From NCBI RefSeq assembly GCF_005765165.1, contig NZ_VCIW01000016.1, positions 62,001 through 126,000 of the forward strand: 64,000 nt of DNA. Reading direction: 5' to 3'. This stretch comes from Paenibacillus antri (GTDB lineage Bacteria; Bacillota; Bacilli; Paenibacillales; YIM-B00363). Positions 25,418 to 33,702 of the stretch are shown here, one piece after another. The translations under genes were made by a program, and so were the position numbers. Within the stretch, counting starts at the first letter, position 1; the number at the start of each line of letters is the position of its first letter. The notes under the pieces are model-generated. The model ran no database searches and had not been told where the DNA came from. It saw only the letters and a list, made by a program, of their open reading frames with translations.

Positions 25418-26262
25418 ATAAGAGCAAAAACGGAGTCAAGCTGTTCTTCAGCTACCTGCTGTTGATCCTTGTCGCGATATGCGTGTTCTATCCGACCCTG
25501 TGGATCATCATGTCTTCCTTTAAAGTAGGGAATTCGCTGTTCAGCGAGACGCTCATTCCGAAGCAGCTCACGCTGGAGCATTACGCGGATTTGTTCAAGG
25601 ATCAGAAAGACCGGGATTTCCGGTTCGTGCAATGGTATTGGAATACGATCAAGGTCGCGACGATCTCGATGGTGCTCGGTACGCTCGTGCAGCTGCTGAC
25701 GGCGTACGCGATATCCCGATACCGGTTCTACGGACGGAAGACGCTCATGACGACGATTTTGATTCTCGGCATGTTCCCGGGCTTCATGTCCATGATCGCG
25801 ACGTATATCATTTTGATGCAGCTCAATCTGCTCGGGACGCACGGCGCGCTTATCCTCGTATACACGGCGGGAGCGGCGCTCGGGATGTTCGTAGCGAAGG
25901 GGTACTTCGACACGCTGCCGAAGGCGCTCGAGGAATCGGCCCGCATCGACGGGGCGGGGCATCTGAAAATTTTCTTCAGCATCTTCCTGCCGTTGTCGCG
26001 CCCGATCATGACGTACGTGGCGCTTACGACGTTCGCCGGCGCATGGGTCGACTTCATCTTCGCCCGCCTCATCTTAAGTAAAGCTCGCGACCAGTGGACG
26101 TTGGCCGTCGGTCTCGTCGAGATGGTCGACACGTATACTTCGACGGAATTCACGCTGTTCGCGGCCGGTTCGGTACTGGCGGCGATTCCGGTGACGGTGC
26201 TGTTCATGGCGCTGCAGAAGCTGTTGGTCGAAGGACTTACGGCGGGGGCGACGAAGGGATGA
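25414..26262 (+). CDS. Maltodextrin ABC transporter permease (MalG/MdxG-like)
   Basis: 282 residues, six hydrophobic segments, EAA loop TLPKALEESARIDGAGHLKIFFSIFLPLSRP near residues 169-198, and the C-terminal LVEGLTAGATKG shared with MalG proteins. Translationally coupled to the MdxF-like gene by ATGA. No ATP-binding gene is present in the operon; Firmicutes usually supply a shared MsmX-type ATPase from elsewhere, which I infer here. Confidence 0.93.
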   Translation: MNKSKNGVKLFFSYLLLILVAICVFYPTLWIIMSSFKVGNSLFSETLIPKQLTLEHYADLFKDQKDRDFRFVQWYWNTIKVATISMVLGTLVQLLTAYAISRYRFYGRKTLMTTILILGMFPGFMSMIATYIILMQLNLLGTHGALILVYTAGAALGMFVAKGYFDTLPKALEESARIDGAGHLKIFFSIFLPLSRPIMTYVALTTFAGAWVDFIFARLILSKARDQWTLAVGLVEMVDTYTSTEFTLFAAGSVLAAIPVTVLFMALQKLLVEGLTAGATKG

Positions 26263-27821
26263 AAATTCGGAAAACGATCGGGGCGGCGGCGCTTGCCGCC
26301 GCCCTTCTTGCCGGCTGCGCGGGCGGAGATTCCTCCGCCGATGCCGGACCGCCTTCTCGCGTCTATTACGAGATATTCGTTCGGTCGTTCTACGATACGA
26401 ACGGCGACGGCGTAGGCGATCTGAACGGCGTGACGGAGAAGCTCGACTATCTCGAAGCGCTCGGGGCGGAGGGCATCTGGCTCATGCCGGTCAACGCGTC
26501 GCCGAGCTATCACGGATACGACGTGACGGATTACTACGCGGTGAACCCCGACTACGGGACGCTCGATGACATGAAGCGGCTGCTAAGCGAAGCGGAGAAG
26601 CGCGATATCAAAGTGCTGATGGATCTCGTCGTCAACCATACGAGCGTACAACATCCGTGGTTCTTAGCGTCCGCTCAGGGACCCGAGTCGGAGAAGCGCG
26701 ACTGGTACGTGTGGGCCGACGACGCGACGAACGCGAACGATCTGAGCGCGACCGGCGCAGGGAAAGCATGGCACGCGAACAACGGCGGTCATTATTTGGG
26801 CGTCTTCTGGGACGGCATGCCGGACCTCGACTTCGACAACCCGGCCGTTCGCGAGGAGATGAAGAAGATCGGTTCGTATTGGCTCGAGCTGGGGGTCGAC
26901 GGCTTTCGGCTCGACGCCGCGAAGCATATTTACGAGGACGTGCAGGCCGACGCGAAGAAGGCGGAGACGGCGGAAGCGAACGTTGCTTGGTGGCAGGAGT
27001 TCCGGGCGGCCATGGAGGAGACGAATCCCGACGTGACGCTGATCGGGGAAGTGTGGGACGCGCCCGCCGTCGTAGCGCCGTACTTCGACGGCGCGATGAG
27101 CTCGGCGTTCAATTTCGAGCTGGCGGGCCAGTTGCTCTCGATGGTTGGCGCGGGCTCGTCGGCGAACGTAGCATCCCGCTTAGAGCGGATTTACGGCCTC
27201 TACGAGGAGGCGTCGGGCGGCGCGTTCACCGATTCGATCTTTCTGGCGAACCATGACCAGAACCGGGTTATGACCGTCCTGAACGGCGACGAAGGGAAAG
27301 CGCGCGCCGCGGCGGCGCTGCTGCTGACGCTGCCTGGGAACCCGTTCCTCTACTACGGCGAAGAGATCGGGATGCGCGGCGCGAAGCCGGACGAGCACAT
27401 CCGAGAGCCGATCCCGTGGACGAAAGACCGAACGTCGCCGGGGAACGCATCCTGGCTGATCCCGAAGCATAACGGCGGCGACGCCGCTTCCGTAGAAGAG
27501 ATGATGGCGGACGATGCGTCGCTCTTCCATCACTATCGAAGGCTGATCGAATACCGGAAGAAGGACGTCGCGCTTCGCGGCGGGGCGCTTCGATCGCTGA
27601 AGGTCGGGGGCGGCTTGGAGTCGTTCCTGCGGGAGACGGAGGACGGAGACGCCTCGCTCGTCCTTCACAATGTGAGCGCGAACGCGCTGTCGGTCGATCT
27701 CGCCGAGACGGAGGAAGCGAAACCGTTCGATTCCCTCGCCTTCGCGACGTCTGCGGACGCCTCGCTCGACGGAACCGTCGCGAAGCTGCCGCCGTACAGC
27801 GCCATGATTCTAAAAAAATAA
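26259..27821 (+). CDS. GH13 alpha-amylase, lipoprotein
   Basis: 520 residues from ATG 26259 (4-base overlap with the permease). A lipoprotein signal ends LLAGCAGG, so the enzyme is tethered outside the cell. GH13 motifs: DLVVNHTS (region I, about residue 120), the nucleophile Asp in DGFRLDAAKH (region II, 213), the acid/base Glu in LIGEVWDAP (region III, 261) and FLANHDQNR (region IV, 329). It cuts alpha-1,4 glucans to maltodextrins for the adjoining importer. A long open frame upstream is a shadow of the permease. Confidence 0.93.
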   Translation: MKIRKTIGAAALAAALLAGCAGGDSSADAGPPSRVYYEIFVRSFYDTNGDGVGDLNGVTEKLDYLEALGAEGIWLMPVNASPSYHGYDVTDYYAVNPDYGTLDDMKRLLSEAEKRDIKVLMDLVVNHTSVQHPWFLASAQGPESEKRDWYVWADDATNANDLSATGAGKAWHANNGGHYLGVFWDGMPDLDFDNPAVREEMKKIGSYWLELGVDGFRLDAAKHIYEDVQADAKKAETAEANVAWWQEFRAAMEETNPDVTLIGEVWDAPAVVAPYFDGAMSSAFNFELAGQLLSMVGAGSSANVASRLERIYGLYEEASGGAFTDSIFLANHDQNRVMTVLNGDEGKARAAAALLLTLPGNPFLYYGEEIGMRGAKPDEHIREPIPWTKDRTSPGNASWLIPKHNGGDAASVEEMMADDASLFHHYRRLIEYRKKDVALRGGALRSLKVGGGLESFLRETEDGDASLVLHNVSANALSVDLAETEEAKPFDSLAFATSADASLDGTVAKLPPYSAMILKK

Positions 27822-27830
27822 CGGAGAATG

Positions 27831-27863
27831 AAGGATGCCGCCTCCGCGACGGCATCCTTTTTC
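27831..27863 (+). terminator. Terminator of the maltodextrin/amylase operon
   Basis: AAGGATGCCG (27831-27840) pairs with CGGCATCCTT (27850-27859), then TTTTT. Confidence 0.85.
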
Positions 27864-27898
27864 TGGATTTTCGTGACAATAGTCATGACGTAAATGTC

Positions 27899-27926
27899 TT
27901 GAAAACAAAAAGTTAGCGGCTATACT
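27899..27926 (+). promoter_or_regulatory. Sigma-A promoter for the DppBC-like permease pair
   Basis: TTGAAA (27899-27904), 16-base spacer, TATACT (27921-27926), about 70 bases before the next start. The region is clearly A/T-rich. Confidence 0.65.
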
Positions 27927-27996
27927 TGTATTTATGCTATAAATCATCTATTTACTTACAATTCACTAGATTTTGCGATAGGAAGGAAGCGGATCC

Positions 27997-28896
27997 ATGC
28001 CGAAAGTCTTCAAGAACGCGATTGCGATTCCCGGAATCCTCGCCTTTATTCTCGTCTTGGCGATGATGCCCGTCATGCTGCAAGAGAGCGGCGGCACCGG
28101 CGTCGACGCGCTGCGGATCGTCTGGTCGAACGGAATGCATCAGCTTCGGGAGTATGCGGCCGGCTTCGCGACAGGCGAATCGTTCCGATTTTTTACGGGC
28201 AAAAACGAGTTCTCGTTCTGGAGCGAAATCGGCGGTTACTTTTCCGTTTCCTTCCTTTACATTGCGGGAGGCGCGCTCGCCGGCACGACGCTCGGCATCC
28301 TCGTCGGATTGGCGTTCGCGTATTCGCGCAGCGAGTGGTGGAAGCGAATCGTCGAGATCACAGGCGTTTTGCCGGATTTCGTCATTATTATTTTGCTTCA
28401 ATTCACCATCGTTCAAATCGCGAAGGAAACCGGCGTCGTCGTTTTTCGGGTCGCGAACTTCTCGACCGACCAGCCTCCGGCCATCATGCTGCCGCTCGTT
28501 TCCATGATCATCATTCCTACGTTATATATGATTCGAAACGTCGCGCTGCAAACGCGTTTAACGTTGACGGAGGACTATATCGGGAACGCCAAAGCGAGAG
28601 GGCTCGGCAAGGCGTATATTACGTTCTTCCATGCGCTTCCGAACGTGCTTCCATTCATTAAAGCGGACCTGCATAAGTTTATGGGCATCATGGTCGGAAA
28701 CCTGTTTATCGTCGAATATTTCTACAATTTAAGAGGCGTCACGAAGCTTCTGTTCGCCGACGGTTTTCTAGGCTACTACGGTTATCAGTACGACCTCGTC
28801 GTGAACGGTTTGATTACGTTGCTCGTCATGTACGGACTTTTATACGGACTTCTGCGGTTGTACATTTTCGGATGGGAGAGAGGGGTCGCGCGATGA
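27997..28896 (+). CDS. ABC transporter permease, DppB/OppB type
   Basis: 299 residues with about six membrane segments. The permease loop ALQTRLTLTEDYIGNAKARGLGKAYITFFHALPNVLPFIKADLHKF is the DppB/AppB form of the EAA motif. It would form a channel with the next gene for peptides, nickel or sugars. No binding protein or ATPase gene is adjacent: upstream is a terminated amylase operon, downstream a terminator. Ribosome site GGAAGGAAGCGG. Confidence 0.82.
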   Translation: MPKVFKNAIAIPGILAFILVLAMMPVMLQESGGTGVDALRIVWSNGMHQLREYAAGFATGESFRFFTGKNEFSFWSEIGGYFSVSFLYIAGGALAGTTLGILVGLAFAYSRSEWWKRIVEITGVLPDFVIIILLQFTIVQIAKETGVVVFRVANFSTDQPPAIMLPLVSMIIIPTLYMIRNVALQTRLTLTEDYIGNAKARGLGKAYITFFHALPNVLPFIKADLHKFMGIMVGNLFIVEYFYNLRGVTKLLFADGFLGYYGYQYDLVVNGLITLLVMYGLLYGLLRLYIFGWERGVAR

Positions 28897-29816
28897 ACAA
28901 GTCGCTGTTGTTCGGTTTGATCGTCACCGCCGTTATGTTGGCGGCGGCGGCGTTCGGCCCCAGGTTCGCTCCGCACGGGCTCCAGGATCAGGTCGAAATT
29001 CACTTCTTCATTAACGACAAGGGAGAGGGCGACATGATCGCGCCGCCGGTGGCGCCGAGCAAGGAATATCCGTTCGGGACCGATCGGAACGGGTACGATA
29101 TCTTGACGAAGCTGCTTCACGGCGCCAAATACACCGTATTTCTGGCGATCGGCATCGCGCTGGCCCGCGTGCTGATCGGCGGCATCGCCGGGATGTTCCT
29201 AGGATACTACGGTAACGTTTCGGCCTCGGTCAAACGGAAGCCGATTCCTTATTGGAACGTCCTGAACGGCATCCCGGTATTTTTGATCATTTGGTTCATC
29301 GTCTACGGAATCTCGTATAATCCGACCGCGTCCCCCGCCTACTTGGCGATCGTATTGGGCTTCATCTTCGTCGCGATCGGACTGCCTGCCGTCATCGGGC
29401 CGGTCCGGGACAAAGCCGTCGAGATCAAGGAACGGCAATTCGTGCTGGCTTCGAAGTCGATAGGAGCGAACCATTGGACCATCATTCGTTCCCATCTCTT
29501 CCCGCATCTGAAGGAAAGCTTCGTCGTGTTGTTCGTCAACGAGATCATCCTGACCTTAACGTTGTTCGGGCAGCTGGCGATCTTCAACATCTTCGTCGGA
29601 GGCACGATCATGACGTTCGACCCCGTCGAATACATCACCCGGACGAACGAGTGGGCGGGGCTCATCGGCCAGGCGCGGAACGGAATATACGTGCATCAAT
29701 GGATTTTGTTTTTCCCGCTGGCCGTCTACGTGACGCTGATCGTCGGTTTTTACTTCGTATCCAAGGGCCTCGAGACGTTATATAAGGATAAATACAGCAA
29801 GTTCTCGCATATTTAA
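28893..29816 (+). CDS. ABC transporter permease, DppC/OppC type
   Basis: 307 residues from ATG 28893, overlapping the previous stop by 4 bases. N-terminal membrane segment, then the loop after YPFGTDRNGYDILTKLLHGAKYTVFLAIGIALARVLIGG, the characteristic start of DppC-type permeases, and the EAA-like RQFVLASKSIGANHWTIIRSHLFPHLKESFVV. Partner of the preceding permease; substrate unknown because the binding protein is not here. Confidence 0.82.
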   Translation: MNKSLLFGLIVTAVMLAAAAFGPRFAPHGLQDQVEIHFFINDKGEGDMIAPPVAPSKEYPFGTDRNGYDILTKLLHGAKYTVFLAIGIALARVLIGGIAGMFLGYYGNVSASVKRKPIPYWNVLNGIPVFLIIWFIVYGISYNPTASPAYLAIVLGFIFVAIGLPAVIGPVRDKAVEIKERQFVLASKSIGANHWTIIRSHLFPHLKESFVVLFVNEIILTLTLFGQLAIFNIFVGGTIMTFDPVEYITRTNEWAGLIGQARNGIYVHQWILFFPLAVYVTLIVGFYFVSKGLETLYKDKYSKFSHI

Positions 29817-29827
29817 GCATCTTCTCG

Positions 29828-29860
29828 GGCTCCGCCGCGGCGGAGCCTCTTTCTTATTTT
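29828..29860. terminator. Terminator between the permease pair and the L,D-transpeptidase gene
   Basis: GGCTCCGCC (29828-29836) and GGCGGAGCC (29839-29847) form a GC stem followed by TCTTTCTTATTTT. Confidence 0.7.
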
Positions 29861-30354
29861 CGAATCGTTACCTTCGTCCCGACCGTAATATGGCGGTACA
29901 GCCATTCCACGTCTTTGTTTTGCATGCGGATGCAGCCGGAGGAGACGCTCTGACCGATCGACCATGGACGGTTCGTGCCGTGGATGCCGTACCGATATCC
30001 GCCCGTATTCGGGACGGCGAGGCCGAGCCAGCGGGTGCCGAACGGATTCCGCTTGTCTCCGCCCGGAATGTTCGACTTCAAATACCACGGGTTCTTGATC
30101 TTTTTCGCGATGGCGAAATCGCCTTCCGGCGTAAGGTTACCCTTGCCCGTAGCGACGGGGAACCTCCTCACCGGGGTTTCGTTCACATAGACGATTAGCG
30201 TATGCCGGGATTTGTCGATGACGAGCGATAATTCGTCTTCGTTCGGTTCCGCGCCGGCGATGCCCGCTTCGGCTGAAGGAACGGCGAGTCCGATCGCGAA
30301 GAACGCGACGAGGAGCAGGAGCAGAGCGGCGCGACGACGGTTTGGAGCGGTAAT
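29854..30354 (-). CDS. L,D-transpeptidase (YkuD family), probable ATT start codon
   Basis: The YkuD domain is clear: HGTNRPWSIGQSVSSGCIRMQN gives the catalytic His and Cys (SSGCIRM), preceded by TGKGNLTPEGDF. Reading upstream in the same frame gives a complete signal peptide (ITAPNRRR, then a run LLLLLVAFFAIGLAVPSAEA) and then an in-frame TGA. The only start codon of table 11 that keeps the basic N-region is ATT at 30354-30352, 9 bases after AAAGGA. GTG at 30186 would truncate the protein and remove the secretion signal. A short one-base error near the start is the alternative. The 166-residue exported enzyme would crosslink or anchor peptidoglycan; spore cortex role is possible given the SASP gene next door. 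Confidence 0.8.
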   Translation of the reverse strand: MTAPNRRRAALLLLLVAFFAIGLAVPSAEAGIAGAEPNEDELSLVIDKSRHTLIVYVNETPVRRFPVATGKGNLTPEGDFAIAKKIKNPWYLKSNIPGGDKRNPFGTRWLGLAVPNTGGYRYGIHGTNRPWSIGQSVSSGCIRMQNKDVEWLYRHITVGTKVTIRK

Positions 30355-30445
30355 GGCGAGTCATCCTTTCTGGCGTTTCGAAAAAGTCACCGTAACTCGC
30401 ATTATTTTCCCACGAACTTCGATTTTTATATGCGGCTCCTCGGGT

Positions 30446-30452
30446 CATACTA
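30446..30452 (+). promoter_or_regulatory. Sigma-G-like -10 element for the SASP gene
   Basis: CATACTA, the forespore sigma-G/F -10 consensus, 28 bases before the SASP start. The -35 side is only A/T-rich (TTTATA 15 bases upstream). Confidence 0.45.
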
Positions 30453-30479
30453 ATCCCGAAACGAATGGAGGTGTGTCCG

Positions 30480-30767
30480 ATGGCGCGTAGAAACAACCGC
30501 AATCGTCTGCTGGTGCCGGATTCCCGCGCGGGAATGTCGGCGTTCCGAACCGAGGTGCTTCGGCGGGAAGGGTATGCGGTCGATCCGTCCCGGCCGAACG
30601 ACGCGAAGTACGAGGTGGCGCAATCGATCGGCGTTCCGTTGGAGCGCGGCTATAACGGGGGGCTGGATACCGAGGCGGCCGGGAGAGTCGGCGGCGCCAT
30701 CGGCGGCCTCATGGTGCGCGAGCTGGTGAAGCTGGCGCAGCAGCAGTTAGCCGAGCAACGGCGATAA
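30480..30767 (+). CDS. Alpha/beta-type small acid-soluble spore protein
   Basis: 95 residues from ATG 30480, 8 bases after GGAGG. The core block KYEVAQSIGVPLERGYNGGLDTEAAGRVGG plus LVKLAQQQL matches the DNA-binding alpha/beta SASPs that coat spore DNA and protect it from UV and heat; the GPR protease site lies at the E-V/I position in KYEVAQSIGV. The N-terminal ~45 residues are longer and more basic than in the shortest SASPs. A sigma-G-like -10 element lies upstream. Confidence 0.92.
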   Translation: MARRNNRNRLLVPDSRAGMSAFRTEVLRREGYAVDPSRPNDAKYEVAQSIGVPLERGYNGGLDTEAAGRVGGAIGGLMVRELVKLAQQQLAEQRR

Positions 30768-30787
30768 CGGGAGGAGCGAACAGGGCG

Positions 30788-30943
30788 ATGAAGAGAAATC
30801 CGTACCGGAAGCAACCGAGCAGAAGTTATAACGAGCTGCATAACATGGCCGAATTCGCGGAGGAGCATACGACGCTTCGTCCTTCGAAGGCGAAGGCGTT
30901 CCCTCCGAGTTTGAACCAGATCCCGAAGAAGATCACGGAATAA
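30788..30943 (+). CDS. Small basic protein of unknown function (51 aa)
   Basis: A 51-residue frame, ATG 30788 to TAA 30941-30943, starting MKRNPYRKQPSSRSYNEL and ending LNQIPKKITE. It is basic at both ends with an acidic centre, no Cys, and no membrane segment. It starts 20 bases after the SASP stop with GGAGG about 12 bases upstream and is followed by a terminator, so it is probably cotranscribed with the SASP gene in the forespore. Not recognised; a small spore protein is an inference from context only. Confidence 0.55.
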   Translation: MKRNPYRKQPSRSYNELHNMAEFAEEHTTLRPSKAKAFPPSLNQIPKKITE

Positions 30944-30947
30944 GGAA

Positions 30948-30996
30948 GAAGCAATCGGCGCGCGTCCGTTAACCGCCGCGTCGATTGCTTCTTTTT
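30948..30996. terminator. Terminator between the SASP unit and pullulanase
   Basis: GAAGCAATCG (30948-30957) pairs with CGATTGCTTC (30982-30991), followed by TTTTT. Confidence 0.75.
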
Positions 30997-33506
30997 CATG
31001 ATTTACAGAGGATGACGGCGGATAGGGGCGGGATGCGAAGGAGGCCGTCGGCAAGGTCCGCTGCGGCGAACGGTACGTCGGAAGCTCGGCTGCCGTCGCA
31101 CAGCGACTGCCACCGGCCGCCTTCCGGAAGCTGCAAGGAGACAGGGGACGTTAAGGCGTTGAACGCCGCGGCGTAGATGCGGAATCCCCGGTCGTTCGCC
31201 GGCCCCTGAAGCGTATAGGCGATGACGCCGGCCGGCGAGTCGACGATGCGCAGCGCGGAGCGGATCGCTTCCGCCGTCGGTAGCCGGAACGCCGCATGCG
31301 AACGGCGCAACGCCAGCAGTCCTCTTACATAATCGATATGCTCGCGATTGGATGCCGCTCGGCTCCAGTCGAGCCGATTGACTTCGTCGGGCGAGCGATA
31401 GCTGTTATGCTCCCCGCGTTTCGTTCGGAGCCATTCCTGCCCGGCATGGAGCAGCGGAATGCCTTGCGATGCGAGCAGCAGCGCCGCGGCCAGACGCTGC
31501 ATGGCGGCGCGCGCCGTTTCGTCGCCGTCGCCGTTCGAGAGGGCGAGCCGATCCCACAGCGTATGATTGTCGTGCACCTCGACATAATTGATCGTCTGTT
31601 CGGGCTCGGCCGCATGTCCGGAAATGCCTCGGCCGTAGTCGATGCCCCCGACGACGCCGGTCCAGACGTCGTGCGCCCTTGCGCCCTCGCCGCCGACGAA
31701 GCCGCGTTCCGCCGCATCGAAGACCCCGCCCCGAACGCCGTCGCGGAACCGGTCGTGGAAGAAGCCGACGCGGGGGAGAAGACGCGCGTTCGGAAGCGCC
31801 GCTTTCCGTTCCTCCGGAAGCGGCGTGTCGAGCACCCAGCCTTCCCCGTACAAGAGGATCGTCTCGTCGACGGCGTCCAGCCGTTCGCGGACGAGGCGCA
31901 TCGTCTCGACGTCGTGAATGCCCATCAGGTCGAATCGGAAGCCGTCGACTCGATATTCCCGCGCCCAGTAAGAAATCGCGTCGACGATCAGCTTGCGCAT
32001 CATCGCGCGCTCGGAGGCGGTGTCGTTGCCGACGCCGGTGCCGTTCGCCGGTCGCCCGTCCGCATAAGCCCGGAAGTAGTAACCCGGGACCAACTTCTCC
32101 AGGGCGGAGCGGCCGGCGGAGAAGGCGTGGTTGAACACGACGTCGAGCGTCACCCGGAGTCCGCGGCCGTGAAGCGCCTGAATGAGCGTCTTCAGCTCCC
32201 GCACGCGAACGGCGGGATCCTGCGCGTCCGTCGCATAGGAGCCCTCCGGCGCGAACCAGAATGCGGGGTCGTACCCCCAGTTGTAAAGCCGCTCCCGATC
32301 CGTCTCGTCGACCGAGACGAAATCGTTCACCGGCAGCAGCTGAATATGGGTGACGCCGAGCTCCGACAGGTAGTCGATCCCGGTCGGCAGGCCGCCTTGC
32401 GTTCGGGTGCCCTCCTCCGCCAATCCCAGAAACGTACCGGGCCGCGCGGCGCCGCTGTCCGGGTGCATCGTCGCGTCGCGAACATGCAGCTCGTACAGAA
32501 CGGCATCGGTCGCGGCGGCGAGCGGGGGGCGGTCGTGCGCCGTCCAGCCGTCCGGCGCCGCGCGCGCCGGATCGACGACCGCGCCGCGGCGGCCGTTCGC
32601 CGACAAGGAGCGGGCATACGGGTCGACCGCTTCGCGCCATTCCCCGTCGATCAACACCTTATATGTATAAAATAGGCCATGCCGATCTCCCGGCAGACGA
32701 TAGATCCACGTCCCTTGACGCGAAGGCGTCATCGGTCGTTCCTCCGGCGCATCGTCCGGACCGCCCGGATAGAGCGCAAGCGTCGCTATCTCGGCCGTCG
32801 GCGCCCAAAGGCGGAACGTCGTTTCGTCCGGCGCGTACGTCGCGCCGAGATCGTCGCCGTCGTATGCATAGTGACGCTCGAATTCGGGATCGTCGAACAT
32901 CCCGCGGAGCGTGACGTTCGCCTCGGGCAGTTCCCCGTCGCGGACGACGTACCGCTCGAGGACGGACAGCGCCGCGGCCGTCTCGATCCGGTACGCGCGC
33001 GGACCGACGGCGACCGTCTCGGCGATGGGGACGACCGCGCCGTCCGCCGTCGTCAGCGTCGGCTCGGGCCGCCGGTCGCCGCTCGATCGCCGGTTGATCG
33101 TCGCGAGAATCGTCCGCCGCGACGTCATCGTCGCTTCGACGACGCGGGGCCTTCTGCGCCGCCATGCCAATTCGGCGTCCGTATATAATCGTTCGTCCCC
33201 TTCGACGATCCATACCTCCGCATCGCCGCTCTCGTCCAGCTCCTCGACGAATCGGTCGTGTCCGACTTCCCGTTCGGCCCAGTCGTCGCCGCCGGCGGAT
33301 CGGCGCAGCAGCAAGCCGATGCGGGTGGCGCCGGCCATATCGTCCAAGACGACGACGGCCTTCGCCCCGAACGCGTCGCGCTCCTCGAACGGGAAGCCGC
33401 AGCCCTCCTCGCCGTCCGGCCAAGCCCAGACGTTCCACAACTCGTAATTTTCATCGAACCGGTAGTAATGCACGATCACTCTCGCTCGTTCCGTCTGCAT
33501 GAACAT
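30996..33506 (-). CDS. pulA: Type I pullulanase
   Basis: 836 residues without a signal peptide. Domain order: N-terminal CBM41-type carbohydrate module (VIVHYYRFDENYELWNVWAWPDGEEG at the start), a linker, CBM48 (TTFRLWAPTAEIATLALY near 231), then a GH13 barrel. The type I signature YNWGYDPAFW is near residue 410; the nucleophile Asp is in DGFRFDLMGI near 525 and the acid/base Glu in LYGEGWV near 556. It hydrolyses alpha-1,6 branches of pullulan and glycogen-type dextrins. No secretion signal, so it probably acts on imported branched maltodextrins. Start ATG at 33506 follows AGAGGCGAAG. Confidence 0.94.
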   Translation of the reverse strand: MFMQTERARVIVHYYRFDENYELWNVWAWPDGEEGCGFPFEERDAFGAKAVVVLDDMAGATRIGLLLRRSAGGDDWAEREVGHDRFVEELDESGDAEVWIVEGDERLYTDAELAWRRRRPRVVEATMTSRRTILATINRRSSGDRRPEPTLTTADGAVVPIAETVAVGPRAYRIETAAALSVLERYVVRDGELPEANVTLRGMFDDPEFERHYAYDGDDLGATYAPDETTFRLWAPTAEIATLALYPGGPDDAPEERPMTPSRQGTWIYRLPGDRHGLFYTYKVLIDGEWREAVDPYARSLSANGRRGAVVDPARAAPDGWTAHDRPPLAAATDAVLYELHVRDATMHPDSGAARPGTFLGLAEEGTRTQGGLPTGIDYLSELGVTHIQLLPVNDFVSVDETDRERLYNWGYDPAFWFAPEGSYATDAQDPAVRVRELKTLIQALHGRGLRVTLDVVFNHAFSAGRSALEKLVPGYYFRAYADGRPANGTGVGNDTASERAMMRKLIVDAISYWAREYRVDGFRFDLMGIHDVETMRLVRERLDAVDETILLYGEGWVLDTPLPEERKAALPNARLLPRVGFFHDRFRDGVRGGVFDAAERGFVGGEGARAHDVWTGVVGGIDYGRGISGHAAEPEQTINYVEVHDNHTLWDRLALSNGDGDETARAAMQRLAAALLLASQGIPLLHAGQEWLRTKRGEHNSYRSPDEVNRLDWSRAASNREHIDYVRGLLALRRSHAAFRLPTAEAIRSALRIVDSPAGVIAYTLQGPANDRGFRIYAAAFNALTSPVSLQLPEGGRWQSLCDGSRASDVPFAAADLADGLLRIPPLSAVILCKS

Positions 33507-33702
33507 GTTGTCGACTTCGCCTCTTTTCCGGATGTCCGTCCGTTCGCCCCTCGTCGTTCGCTAGGGATCGTCCTGCCTCGCTCTGATACCCATTGTAAGC
33601 GAATCGAAACGGCATTACACTCGCGATTTTTCGATTTCGAGACGAGTATGTTATCGTTAGAGTAAGCCGTACTAATCATTCTATGGTACAAGCGAAGGAG
33701 AG

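Noticed and set aside
30137-30502. A minus-strand frame overlapping the start of the L,D-transpeptidase
   Set aside because: Ser/Arg-rich with no ribosome site spacing; the neighbouring frame encodes the signal peptide and YkuD domain.
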